This document shows, in pieces, positions 1 to 6,221 of a stretch of DNA of 6,262 bases. The position numbers and the translations under genes are program-made. Source of the stretch: Bryobacteraceae bacterium (GTDB lineage: Bacteria; Acidobacteriota; Terriglobia; Bryobacterales; Bryobacteraceae); assembly GCA_030039005.1 (NCBI GenBank), contig JASHQT010000586.1, forward strand, positions 1-6,262, read 5' to 3'. The notes under the pieces are model-generated. The model was not told where the DNA came from. It saw only the letters and a list, made by a program, of their open reading frames with translations, and made no database searches. Numbering within the stretch: position 1 is the first letter of the stretch; the number at the start of each line of letters is the position of its first letter.

Positions 1-178
1 CAAAGTTTGCAGGCGGAGGCTGCCATCGAAGCTACACTTCAGCGACGGAGTCATTCGTGATGCCATGGCATCCGGACGGACAAGATGCACCTCTGCAAAA
101 GGCTCGTGAGAACGGCGGCTCGCCAGGTATGCGGCGTAGAATGATCTACCGGGCATCGCGCGCGAGTTACGGATACAG
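1..178. other. Left edge, no supportable gene
   Basis: This stretch lies downstream of the anti-sigma stop codon. On the plus strand, frame 1 is open from the window edge to a TGA at 58-60 (ending ...TLQRRSHS), which could be the last codons of a gene converging on the sigma operon. It is too short to identify, and its third codon positions are not GC-biased. On the minus strand an ATG at 156-154 opens a frame that runs off the window for 52 codons without a stop. It has no Shine-Dalgarno sequence and no recognisable protein character. No convincing terminator hairpin is visible here. Confidence 0.3.
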
Positions 179-622
179 TCAGGACCGGGACCAGCGCCAC
201 AACACGATCGTCGCCGGCAGTGCGACGGCGGCAAGCGCCAGCAGGCCAACCGTCAGAATACCGGAAACGCTGGTACGCGCGGAGATCTGCCACAGCGCGA
301 ACAACGCAGCCAGTAGAAGAATAGCCGCGCAGGCCCGCTCCATCCAGATGAGCGGAAGCTGAGCTCGATTCATCCGTTGCCGGCGCAGCCTCAGATTCAG
401 CCTCCACCACATCGACGCGGCCGGCTCCAGCGGCTCTTCCAGGGAACCCTCCAGCAGAAACTCAAGTTGCCGGCTGACCGAGCAAACTTCACTGCAAACG
501 GCGCACGCCCCGGCGTGTTGCAGAAGCTCGGGTGGCAGTCCGCCTTGAGCGAGCGCCTGAGCTACTTCCGGCTCTCTTTCGCAGCGCGGCGTTTCGTGTT
601 GCTCGCCCGGTCTATGCGCCAT
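179..622 (-). CDS. Membrane-anchored zinc-finger (ZAS-type) anti-sigma factor
   Basis: Probable regulator that binds and silences the ECF sigma factor encoded just before it. Numbering from the ATG at 622 (147 aa), the soluble N-terminal part carries His36-x3-Cys40-x2-Cys43, the core of the zinc-binding anti-sigma motif, preceded by a helix-forming EREPEV...LPPELLQHA segment like that of other acidobacterial anti-sigma factors. A basic linker (RLNLRLRRQRMNR) leads to two hydrophobic helices at about 95-112 and 121-143, so the domain is probably held on the inner face of the membrane. A GTG at 628 is also possible, but GAAGAAG at 630-636 lies 7 nt before the ATG and only 1 nt before the GTG, so ATG is preferred. 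The start overlaps the sigma stop codon (612-614) by 11 nt, which suggests translational coupling. The role rests on motif plus position; the sequence is too short and divergent to name the family member. Confidence 0.78.
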   Translation of the reverse strand: MAHRPGEQHETPRCEREPEVAQALAQGGLPPELLQHAGACAVCSEVCSVSRQLEFLLEGSLEEPLEPAASMWWRLNLRLRRQRMNRAQLPLIWMERACAAILLLAALFALWQISARTSVSGILTVGLLALAAVALPATIVLWRWSRS

Positions 623-1103
623 AACCACGCTTCTTCAGCATACCTGCAAAATTCGCTCGCGCCCGTGCCAGCATGGGCCGGATGCTGGCCGTGCGCGCCT
701 GTAGAAGGCCCGCAATCTCGCTATGGCTGAAGCGCTCGACATACGCCAGCCACAACAACTCGCGCTCCCTAGGTTTCAAGCGGCCGAATATCCGCCTGAC
801 GTCGCGAGCTTCATCGAAGGAATTCTCGTGTGCCGCGAAATTCCGCTCATCCGGCAGCGGTTCCATCGGCCGAGACCTTCGATGATCGCGGATCAGGTTT
901 GTCGCGATCCGGAAAAGGTAATTCTTGCGCCACGCGAAGTCCATGCATTCCGGGAGGTCGGCCTTCAACAACCGAAAGTAACTCTCCTGCAGCAGGTCGT
1001 CCGCCAAGCCCACATCATCCCGCAAAGCGGACCTCAGGTAGGAACGCAGCCGGTGCGCTGTCTGCTCGTAGAATGCGCAAAAGCCTTCCTCGTCCATGGG
1101 CAT
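612..1103 (-). CDS. ECF-type RNA polymerase sigma-70 factor
   Basis: Directs RNA polymerase to a dedicated promoter set. The 163-residue protein has the two-domain plan of group 4 sigma factors. Region 2 is at about 10-78, with the DDLLQESYFRLL core at 35-46 (polymerase binding) and YLFRIATNLIRDHRRSR at 62-78 (regions 2.3-2.4, -10 recognition). Region 4 is at about 106-158, with LKPRERELLWLAYVERFSHSEIAGLL at 109-134 followed by the recognition helix and the RARANFAGMLKK tail. There is no region 1 or 3 and no C-terminal extension. ATG codons at 1103 and 1097 are both possible; neither has a clear Shine-Dalgarno, so the longer one is given. It sits 32 bp after the membrane-protein gene and overlaps the anti-sigma gene, so the three are probably co-transcribed. 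A zinc-finger membrane anti-sigma partner suggests control by release from the membrane; many such factors regulate their own operon, but I cannot identify that promoter. Confidence 0.93.
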   Translation of the reverse strand: MPMDEEGFCAFYEQTAHRLRSYLRSALRDDVGLADDLLQESYFRLLKADLPECMDFAWRKNYLFRIATNLIRDHRRSRPMEPLPDERNFAAHENSFDEARDVRRIFGRLKPRERELLWLAYVERFSHSEIAGLLQARTASIRPMLARARANFAGMLKKRGYGA

Positions 1104-1135
1104 CGCGGCGACGGCAGTTTCAGGATGTTACCCCG

Positions 1136-1600
1136 TCACGGCGCCGGTTGCCGATTTTTTTGCAGAAGGCCCCACGCCTTGCACAGGCGATGCGAGATGG
1201 CCGCCGAAATAAGGAATCCGATTCCCAGCGCCGTGATCGGCGTGCCGATGATCAGCAGCGCCTTGCGCGCGTCCGGATCGTTCAGAGCGCTCCGGACAAG
1301 CAGCAAGGAGGCGCCCATTGAGGCGAGTGCTATCCCGAGCTGTATGCCGTTCAGGATGCGGCTCACCGAATCCTTGAGATCGAACGCCAGGGATTCGAAA
1401 TATTTGCGGCCCGCCTCGCCTTCGAGAAAGGCAATGAGATCCTGGCTGCCGGCGAATCGATCCAGAAGTTTACCGTGCAGCTCAGCTACCTGTTTCCCCC
1501 AGCGGCTGCGGCGAATGTTAACCGCGATCGTCCACACCGAAAATCCCAGCACACAGGCGATGGTGGAAAGGATGATCGTAACGGCAAGAGCTTGAGGCAT
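1136..1600 (-). CDS. Small three-helix membrane protein, unknown function
   Basis: I do not recognise a characterised family. From the ATG at 1600 the protein has 154 residues and three hydrophobic helices, at about 5-28, 82-103 and 114-135. A polar segment lies between helix 1 and helix 2, centred on AELHGKLLDRFAGSQDLIAFLEGEAGRKYFESLAFD, and is probably helical and on one side of the membrane. The C-terminus is short and basic. Small proteins with this LLDRF...LIAFLE.EAGRKF..SL pattern seem familiar from acidobacterial sigma-factor neighbourhoods, though that is recollection and not a search. An upstream in-frame ATG at 1636 would add 12 polar residues. It is preceded by AAGGGAG with no spacer, too close to work well, whereas GGAAAG lies 10 nt before the ATG at 1600, so the shorter form is preferred. 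It heads the presumed operon with the sigma and anti-sigma genes and may be a sensor or accessory membrane component (inference). Confidence 0.75.
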   Translation of the reverse strand: MPQALAVTIILSTIACVLGFSVWTIAVNIRRSRWGKQVAELHGKLLDRFAGSQDLIAFLEGEAGRKYFESLAFDLKDSVSRILNGIQLGIALASMGASLLLVRSALNDPDARKALLIIGTPITALGIGFLISAAISHRLCKAWGLLQKNRQPAP

Positions 1601-1730
1601 CTGTTTTTCACTTTCCGGGCGATGTCTGATCGTCATCTCCCTTGTGCTATTACGAGCCGTGCCATGCCATTGTTATCAGAATTCATGACTTTCCGTATAC
1701 CAATTTCATCCCAGTGCGTCTGTCAAACCA
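1601..1730. promoter_or_regulatory. Divergent intergenic region, probable back-to-back promoters
   Basis: This is the only spacer from which the three-gene sigma unit (minus) and the TIGR03435 gene (plus) can both be transcribed; it is more AT-rich than the flanks. The minus strand carries a perfect TTGACA at 1726-1721, but no good -10 at normal spacing: the nearest is TGGTAT with 17 nt, or TATACG with 21 nt. The plus strand has TTGTTA at 1670-1675 and CGTATA at 1694-1699 with an 18-nt spacer. Both assignments are weak pattern matches. I see no operator-like repeat longer than the 6-bp palindromes GAATTC and GTATAC. Confidence 0.35.
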
Positions 1731-2630
1731 ATGCGTTGGGCATTCTTCTTAGTCGCTCTGCCGATTTTCGCTCAGATCCCTGAATGGCAAACCTCGGCAG
1801 GCGGCAAAAGATCCTTCGATGTAGCGTCCATCCGGCTCGCTAAGCCGGGCGAGTCTTTCCGGGCTAGCTTTCCGCTGGATAATGACGACTCTTATGGCCC
1901 TATCGGAGGCCGATTCTCTGCCGTCTTCCGGCTGCCCACGTACATCGAATTCGCTTACAAAGCCACGCTCTCACCGGACCAGACGCGGGCGATGCTGGAC
2001 AGTTTGCCGAAATGGGTGGCCACCGACCGCTTCGTTATCGAGGCGAAAGCCGAAGGCCAGCCCACTAAGGACCAGATGCGGTTGATGGTGCAGTCCTTGT
2101 TGGCCGATCGCTTTCGGCTCGCTGTTCATTTCGAAACGCATGAGCGGCCGGTCTTCGCCCTCATGCAGGTCAAAGCGGGCAAGCTCGGATCGAAGCTCCG
2201 GCCGCACTCCGATGGGCCGCCATGCCCCGAGGCAGCAGTCCCTGACGCGATCCCGGCGCCCGGTCCTAAAACGGCCGGCACGTTTCCTGAAGTCTGCGGC
2301 CTTTATGAGCTGGAGGTCGAACCCAGCCGCCTGTTGATATCGGGAGCACGCGACACGACTCTCGCGGCCTTAGCCGCCGCGTTGCCCACGTTCGAGCGGC
2401 TGGAGCGCCCGGTTGTGGATCGAACAGAACTCAGCGGAAGGTACGATTTCACGCTGGAGTGGGCGCCCCCTCCCAAGCCGGCGATTGCCGGAAATCCGCA
2501 GCCGGAAGCGCCGGACGGTCCGAGTTTCCTCGATGCCCTGCGCGAGCAGCTCGGGTTGAAGCTCCAACCAACGAAAGCGCCGCTCGAAGAGCTGGTCGTC
2601 GACCACCTCGAGAAACCATCCGAGAATTAG
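1731..2630 (+). CDS. TIGR03435 family secreted protein (acidobacterial, unknown function)
   Basis: Member of the acidobacterial TIGR03435 family, whose function is unknown. The 299 residues begin with a short signal peptide (hydrophobic 4-14, likely cleavage after Ala14), so the protein is exported. The family pattern is complete: SFDVASIRLAKPG at 28-40, a ...LPTYIEFAYKAT... segment at 68-79, WVATDRFVIEAKAEGQPTKDQM at 95-116, LMVQSLLADRFRLAVHFETHERPVFAL at 118-144, two cysteines at 165 and 189 that could form a disulfide, RPVVDRTELSGRYDFTLEW at 226-244, GPSFLDALREQLGLKLQPTKAPLEELVVDHLEKPSEN at 263-299. Length is within the usual range and there is no sign of decay. The ATG at 1731 is chosen because it gives the signal peptide directly; no Shine-Dalgarno precedes it. 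It stands alone, divergent from the sigma unit and convergent with the next gene. Confidence 0.93.
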   Translation: MRWAFFLVALPIFAQIPEWQTSAGGKRSFDVASIRLAKPGESFRASFPLDNDDSYGPIGGRFSAVFRLPTYIEFAYKATLSPDQTRAMLDSLPKWVATDRFVIEAKAEGQPTKDQMRLMVQSLLADRFRLAVHFETHERPVFALMQVKAGKLGSKLRPHSDGPPCPEAAVPDAIPAPGPKTAGTFPEVCGLYELEVEPSRLLISGARDTTLAALAAALPTFERLERPVVDRTELSGRYDFTLEWAPPPKPAIAGNPQPEAPDGPSFLDALREQLGLKLQPTKAPLEELVVDHLEKPSEN

Positions 2631-2633
2631 GCG

Positions 2634-3596
2634 CTAGCGGAGTGCTTTCTTCACCCACCGCGCGGTAGACGAACGGTGCGTCGGCGAAAACTGCACCGCC
2701 GCCGCCCGCAAGTAAGGTTGAAACTCCTGGGCCCAGAACGCCGCGTAACCGCGCTCGTGAATGTCCGCCAAGACCTGGCTGTAATGGATGAGGACGCTCC
2801 CACCCAGCATCTGGCCGGATTGCCACACGGCGCGATTGGATGCGCGGGCGAGCTTGAGCAGCGTGACGGGCGTGCGCGCGATAGCCGATACCGCGATCAC
2901 CGACGACAGCTCGAACACAGGCCGATTCTGCGCTGCGGCTTCCGCTTTCATGGCATCCCAATGCTCGCGCAGAAATCCGATCGACGGCAGATTGCGCGGG
3001 GGAATCTTGGCCACAGCCTCGCTGAATGCGCTCCACTCGCGCCGCAGGCCGGGTACGTCGAGCGGCGGGGCATTGCACAGGTCGGCCACCTGGCTCGCGG
3101 TCTGCTCCAGGCCCGCCAAAAGCTGATCGACATTTTCAAAGCGCGCATCGGCGGCCAACAGACCTTCCTGCTTTAAGGATTCGGCGACCTCCTGCACCAT
3201 GTAGCGGCCGGCCCCCGAAACGTCGGCCAGTGCCGCCATAATCCACACCGGAGAAGCGCGGAAGGCGAGCAGGCCCGCGAGCTCGATGCCGTGCCCGGCC
3301 GTCCGGCGCAGCAGAAAATCGCCGGCCAACTCATTCCCCGATGGATAAACACCGCGTACCTGGCCGACGCGCTCGATCATAAAGCGCAGCGCCAGCTCCA
3401 CCATCATTTGATAGCTCTTGGTGCGGCGCACGGCCACTGGAACGGAGACTTCCCCGATCTCGCGAATCAGTCCTCCCGCCAGCGCCGCGGCCGAGCGCAC
3501 GGCGCGTTCGGGCAACGAGATGACATAGCGCGCCATCCGAGCGCCGGATTTGGCCCGGCTTCGCTTGCTCAGCTCCGGCTTGCGAGGCAACTTCAT
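2634..3596 (-). CDS. Conserved-looking 320-aa protein of unknown function
   Basis: No confident family assignment. The first 20 residues are strongly basic (KLPRKPELSKRSRAKSGAR), followed by MARYVISLPERAVRSAAALAGGLIREIGEV, and there is no signal peptide. The protein is mostly alpha-helical by composition. It has moderately hydrophobic stretches at about 100-128 (GHGIELAGLLAFRASPVWIMAALADVSGAG) and 228-248, but no unambiguous membrane span. A faint resemblance to EcsC-like proteins in the Gly/Ala-rich middle part is too weak to use. Start codons at 3596 and at 3536 (Met21) are both possible; neither has a Shine-Dalgarno. The longer form is given because the added residues are an uninterrupted basic tail, but the shorter is nearly as likely. 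The gene is convergent with the TIGR03435 gene (3-bp gap) and divergent from the PH-domain gene (25-bp gap). Long opposite-strand shadow ORFs overlap it, but GC-rich third positions favour this frame. Confidence 0.8.
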   Translation of the reverse strand: MKLPRKPELSKRSRAKSGARMARYVISLPERAVRSAAALAGGLIREIGEVSVPVAVRRTKSYQMMVELALRFMIERVGQVRGVYPSGNELAGDFLLRRTAGHGIELAGLLAFRASPVWIMAALADVSGAGRYMVQEVAESLKQEGLLAADARFENVDQLLAGLEQTASQVADLCNAPPLDVPGLRREWSAFSEAVAKIPPRNLPSIGFLREHWDAMKAEAAAQNRPVFELSSVIAVSAIARTPVTLLKLARASNRAVWQSGQMLGGSVLIHYSQVLADIHERGYAAFWAQEFQPYLRAAAVQFSPTHRSSTARWVKKALR

Positions 3597-3609
3597 GGAT
3601 TACTATGAT
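3580..3609 (+). promoter_or_regulatory. Possible promoter of the PH-domain gene
   Basis: TTGCGA (3580-3585) and TATGAT (3604-3609) are separated by 18 nt and match the housekeeping consensus at 4/6 and 5/6 positions. Transcription would begin about 6 nt before the ATG at 3622, giving a nearly leaderless mRNA, which fits the absence of a clear Shine-Dalgarno there. The -35 element would lie inside the divergent gene's coding sequence. This is a pattern match only. Confidence 0.3.
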
Positions 3610-3621
3610 TGTGCCTGAGCT

Positions 3622-4083
3622 ATGGCTGAAGTCGTAATTCGCCCCAGCCTGAAATTTATCAAGGCCGGTTACATCTGCGCGGCAGTGATCGTGTGTGCGG
3701 GCATAGTTCTAGAATATAAGTACGTCCACGAGCGCTATCCGGAGTTCTTTCCCTACCTGCCCATCGTCACGCTCTTGCTCCTGCTGTGGCCGCTGAAGCG
3801 GCACCTCCGGCGGCAGACGATCAAGCTCACCGTCGCCGGCGACAAGTTGCGCTACGAAACCGGCCTGGTGGCGAAATCGATGCGCATCATTCAGCTTCCC
3901 AAGGTCCAGGACGTACGGGTGATTCAGTCGTTCCGGCAGAGGATCTTCGACGTGGGCGATATATCCATCGAAACGGCCGGTGAGAATTCGCGCCTAGTGA
4001 TGGACAATCTGGATGCGCCGCGTCATCTGGCGGAACAAATCACCGACGCTTCGGCGCACGCAGCCTCGACGGGATTGCATTAA
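3622..4083 (+). CDS. Two-helix membrane protein with bacterial PH domain (YdbS-like)
   Basis: A 153-residue inner-membrane protein of the bacterial PH-domain type (bPH2/DUF304, as in YdbS/YdbT proteins); the molecular role of these proteins is poorly defined. Two hydrophobic helices at about 14-31 and 43-57 form a hairpin, with the basic KRHLRRQ at 59-65 marking the cytoplasmic side. The PH-like domain follows at 66-142: IKLTVAGDKLRYETGLVAKS, then RIIQLPKVQDVRVIQSFRQRIFDVGDISIETAG at 88-120, the diagnostic stretch (interface strand, QR-x-F-x-VGD turn, IET strand), then the DAPRHLAEQI helix. Many relatives are similarly short or carry two tandem units; this one has a single unit and looks complete. 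The ATG at 3622 has only a weak TGAG upstream. It is separated by 25 bp from the divergent unknown gene and is followed by a terminator-like hairpin. Confidence 0.87.
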   Translation: MAEVVIRPSLKFIKAGYICAAVIVCAGIVLEYKYVHERYPEFFPYLPIVTLLLLLWPLKRHLRRQTIKLTVAGDKLRYETGLVAKSMRIIQLPKVQDVRVIQSFRQRIFDVGDISIETAGENSRLVMDNLDAPRHLAEQITDASAHAASTGLH

Positions 4084-4130
4084 ACCCGAGTAACAATAAA
4101 AGTTTCAATAACTTCCCCACTTACTGCCGA

Positions 4131-4153
4131 TGGCTCGGGAAGCCGGTTTTTTT
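4131..4153 (+). terminator. Weak intrinsic-terminator-like hairpin with T7 tract
   Basis: TGGCT (4131-4135) pairs with AGCCG (4141-4145): four Watson-Crick pairs plus a T-G closing pair around the loop CGGGA. One base later a run of seven T begins (4147-4153). The stem is short for a terminator, but the T tract is perfect and it lies 48 bp after the stop codon of the PH-domain gene. It also lies just upstream of the next gene's start, so it could instead act as a leader attenuator for that gene. Confidence 0.45.
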
Positions 4154-4156
4154 GCT

Positions 4157-4207
4157 ATGGTAATAGGAAGTGCTACTCAGAAACCTGGGGAGGCAACCAT
4201 CCCTTAG
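4157..4207 (+). CDS. Possible 16-codon leader ORF overlapping the Asp-box gene start
   Basis: An ATG at 4157 opens a frame encoding MVIGSATQKPGEATIP and ends in TAG at 4205-4207, overlapping the first 13 codons of the downstream gene in another frame. It has no Shine-Dalgarno, as the T tract lies directly before it, and no run of regulatory codons of the kind seen in amino-acid attenuators. It may be chance. It is listed because it sits between a terminator-like hairpin and a GTG start with an awkward ribosome-binding site. Confidence 0.15.
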   Translation: MVIGSATQKPGEATIP

Positions 4208-6218
4208 TCTCGCGTTGCTTCTGGTTGCCGCGCTTCCCGGGATCGGCGCATGGAAGTTGGCAGGTCCGTTCGGCGGCAGCGCGCGAGCGCTGGCGATTGA
4301 TCCACAGAACGGGCATACGCTGATCGCCGGTTCGCGCGATTCTTTGCTGTTCCGCTCCGACAATGCAGGCGCATCCTGGCAATTGCTGCCCTTTCCGCGC
4401 GGCACGCCGGGCGTCTTCAACGCCATTCTGTTCGATCCCAAGGAATCCTCGCACATCTACGCCGGCCTAGATGCAGGCGATACCCAGGACTCCGGCGTCT
4501 TTGAAAGCAAGGACGGCGGCGAGACCTGGAAACCCCTGACCGGAATGCGCGGCGCGCGTATCGAGTCGCTCGCCCTGTCGCCGGCCAATTCCGCCACTTT
4601 GGCCGCCGGAACATCCAAAGGCGTTTTCGTTTCCGCGGATGCGGGCGCCACCTGGCGCAGAATCTCGCGCGAAAACGATATCGAGATGCAGGACATTACT
4701 GCGCTCGCGTTCGATCCCTCGGACACGAACGCCATTTACGCCGGAACTCCCCATTTGCCCTGGAAGACCACCGACGGCGGCGCCACCTGGCACTCCATTG
4801 CCAGCGGTTTGATCGACGACTCCGACATTTTCTCCATCCGCGTGGATCCTAAGGACCCACGGCTGGTGTTCGCCAGCGCCTGCAGCGGGATCTATCGCAG
4901 CGACAGCGCGGGCGCGGCCTGGATCAAGATCCACGGCATCCCGGGTACGCATCGCCGCACCCACATCATCGCGGAGGACCCCGCGCAGGCCGATACCATC
5001 TATGCCGGAACCACGCTTGGCTTGTTTAAATCCCCGGACGGCGGGAAGACCTGGCAGCATCTAAACTCCGAACAGGTGAATTGGATGGTCTTCGATCCGA
5101 CGGACCCACACACGCTGTATTTAGCCACCGAGTTCGCGGGAATCTTGAAGAGCACGGATTCGGGTCAGACCCTGCGGCCGGTAAACGAAGGGTTCGCCAA
5201 TCATCGGCTGTCGGAGATCACCTCCGACGGCAAACATCTTTACGCCAGCAGCACGTACGAAGGGCTGTACGGTGGTGTCTTTGTCAGCGGCGACGGTGGG
5301 CTCGAGTGGTCCTTGCGGGCGAACGAAGAGGCTTTGCAAGGCCGCAACCTGCAGAGCCTGACGGCGTTCCCCTCCCACCCGGACGTGGTGTTCGCAGCCA
5401 GCGAGGATGCGATTCTGAAATCCACCGATGGCGGCAAGATCTGGACGGCGGTGCCGGAGCCGCGCCCGATGGTTACCGTCCGGATTCGGCCTCGCACGCC
5501 CAGTGAGCATGCAAAGGTGGTGGAACGCACTCGCGGCACAGGACGCGCCCGCATTCACGCCCTCCGCGCCGTTGAGTTGGAAAAAGGACAGGATATTCTG
5601 TTCGCCGGAACCGATGCTGGCCTGTTCCGCAGTGCCAACTCCGGGACGACCTGGGAGCAGGTGAAAGCGGCAGGGATTATGGGCTTCCCTGTCCAGGCGA
5701 TCTACGCGCCTGCTCGCGGCGCCTCGCGGCTGGCACTCCAAACCTCTTCGGGGCTGTTTATCTCCGAGGATTCCGGCCGTACTTGGCAGGCCGCTTCCGT
5801 ACCGAGCGGGTACTACCTCTATGACGTAGCCCTTCCCGTCGAGCATGAAGTCGCAATTCTTGCTGCAACTTCGCGCGGCATTTTGCAGTCTATGGATGAA
5901 GGCGCAAATTGGAAGCTGGTTACGGAAGGGGTTCCCGCGGCGACGGTGGACTCGGTGCGCTTCAATCCCGCCCAGGAACGCGAGGCGTTTCTGGTTCAAT
6001 ACGGCAATGTCTACCATACCGTAGACGGCGGCGATACCTGGCAATCCTTCTCCAACCAGGGTCTGGAAGGCGCCGCCATTCGAATGCTGTGGTTCGCACC
6101 CGATCTTCCCCAGCGGATTTTCGCGCTCAGCGCCGCGCGGGGGGCTTTGGTTTTCGATCTCCCTCAGGCCACCGTGGCCCGCAGGGATGATCGCGCTGTT
6201 ATTCCAAGCAGTAAATGA
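4170..6218 (+). CDS. Secreted Asp-box (BNR/sortilin-VPS10-like) beta-propeller protein
   Basis: An exported 682-residue protein made almost entirely of Asp-box beta-propeller repeats, as found in sialidases, VPS10/sortilin domains and xyloglucanase-like proteins. A signal peptide covers about 1-27 (MLLRNLGRQPSLS, then LALLLVAALPGIGA, likely cleavage before Trp28). Thirteen S/T-x-D-x-G-x-T-W type boxes begin at about 63, 113, 155, 200, 244, 288, 328, 373, 418, 488, 532, 574 and 617, mostly 40-50 residues apart. That spacing fits two propellers of about seven blades. Many repeats also show the (A)FDPxD...IYAGT strand pattern. Box 7 ends in Leu335 instead of Trp, and an Arg/Pro-rich insert lies at 427-470. 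I see no sialidase FRIP motif or obvious catalytic acid pair, so a binding or scaffold role is as likely as hydrolysis. The frame is closed by TAG just before the GTG at 4170, making it the only upstream start; the AGGAA next to it has no spacer. The protein ends without an anchor. Confidence 0.92.
   Translation: MLLRNLGRQPSLSLALLLVAALPGIGAWKLAGPFGGSARALAIDPQNGHTLIAGSRDSLLFRSDNAGASWQLLPFPRGTPGVFNAILFDPKESSHIYAGLDAGDTQDSGVFESKDGGETWKPLTGMRGARIESLALSPANSATLAAGTSKGVFVSADAGATWRRISRENDIEMQDITALAFDPSDTNAIYAGTPHLPWKTTDGGATWHSIASGLIDDSDIFSIRVDPKDPRLVFASACSGIYRSDSAGAAWIKIHGIPGTHRRTHIIAEDPAQADTIYAGTTLGLFKSPDGGKTWQHLNSEQVNWMVFDPTDPHTLYLATEFAGILKSTDSGQTLRPVNEGFANHRLSEITSDGKHLYASSTYEGLYGGVFVSGDGGLEWSLRANEEALQGRNLQSLTAFPSHPDVVFAASEDAILKSTDGGKIWTAVPEPRPMVTVRIRPRTPSEHAKVVERTRGTGRARIHALRAVELEKGQDILFAGTDAGLFRSANSGTTWEQVKAAGIMGFPVQAIYAPARGASRLALQTSSGLFISEDSGRTWQAASVPSGYYLYDVALPVEHEVAILAATSRGILQSMDEGANWKLVTEGVPAATVDSVRFNPAQEREAFLVQYGNVYHTVDGGDTWQSFSNQGLEGAAIRMLWFAPDLPQRIFALSAARGALVFDLPQATVARRDDRAVIPSSK
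4356..6041 (+). repeat. Thirteen Asp-box repeats encoded in tandem
   Basis: Each unit of roughly 125-150 nt encodes one propeller blade ending in a box such as STDGGKIW, TTDGGATW or SEDSGRTW. The steps between successive boxes are 50, 42, 45, 44, 44, 40, 45, 45, 70, 44, 42 and 43 residues. At the DNA level only the short core around gacggcggc is shared, so the units are old and diverged, not recent duplications. Confidence 0.85.
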
Positions 6219-6221
6219 ATC

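Noticed and set aside
51..410. Frames on both strands at the left edge (57-362 plus, 410-51 minus)
   Set aside because: Both overlap the anti-sigma gene, whose Hx3Cx2C motif and membrane helices are clear. Neither translation resembles a protein.
723..1595. Plus-strand frame of 290 codons over the sigma-factor unit
   Set aside because: It is antisense to two well-supported genes. The translation is low-complexity and Arg/Ser/Pro-rich with no domain signal.
2449..3078. Minus-strand frame of 209 codons across the convergent junction
   Set aside because: It overlaps the 3' ends of both the TIGR03435 gene and the 320-aa gene. The Arg/Ala/Gly-rich translation looks like an out-of-frame read of the latter.
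4170..6218. Assignment of the Asp-box protein as a sialidase or a specific glycosidase
   Set aside because: Asp-boxes alone define the fold and not the activity. No FRIP motif or convincing catalytic residues are visible.
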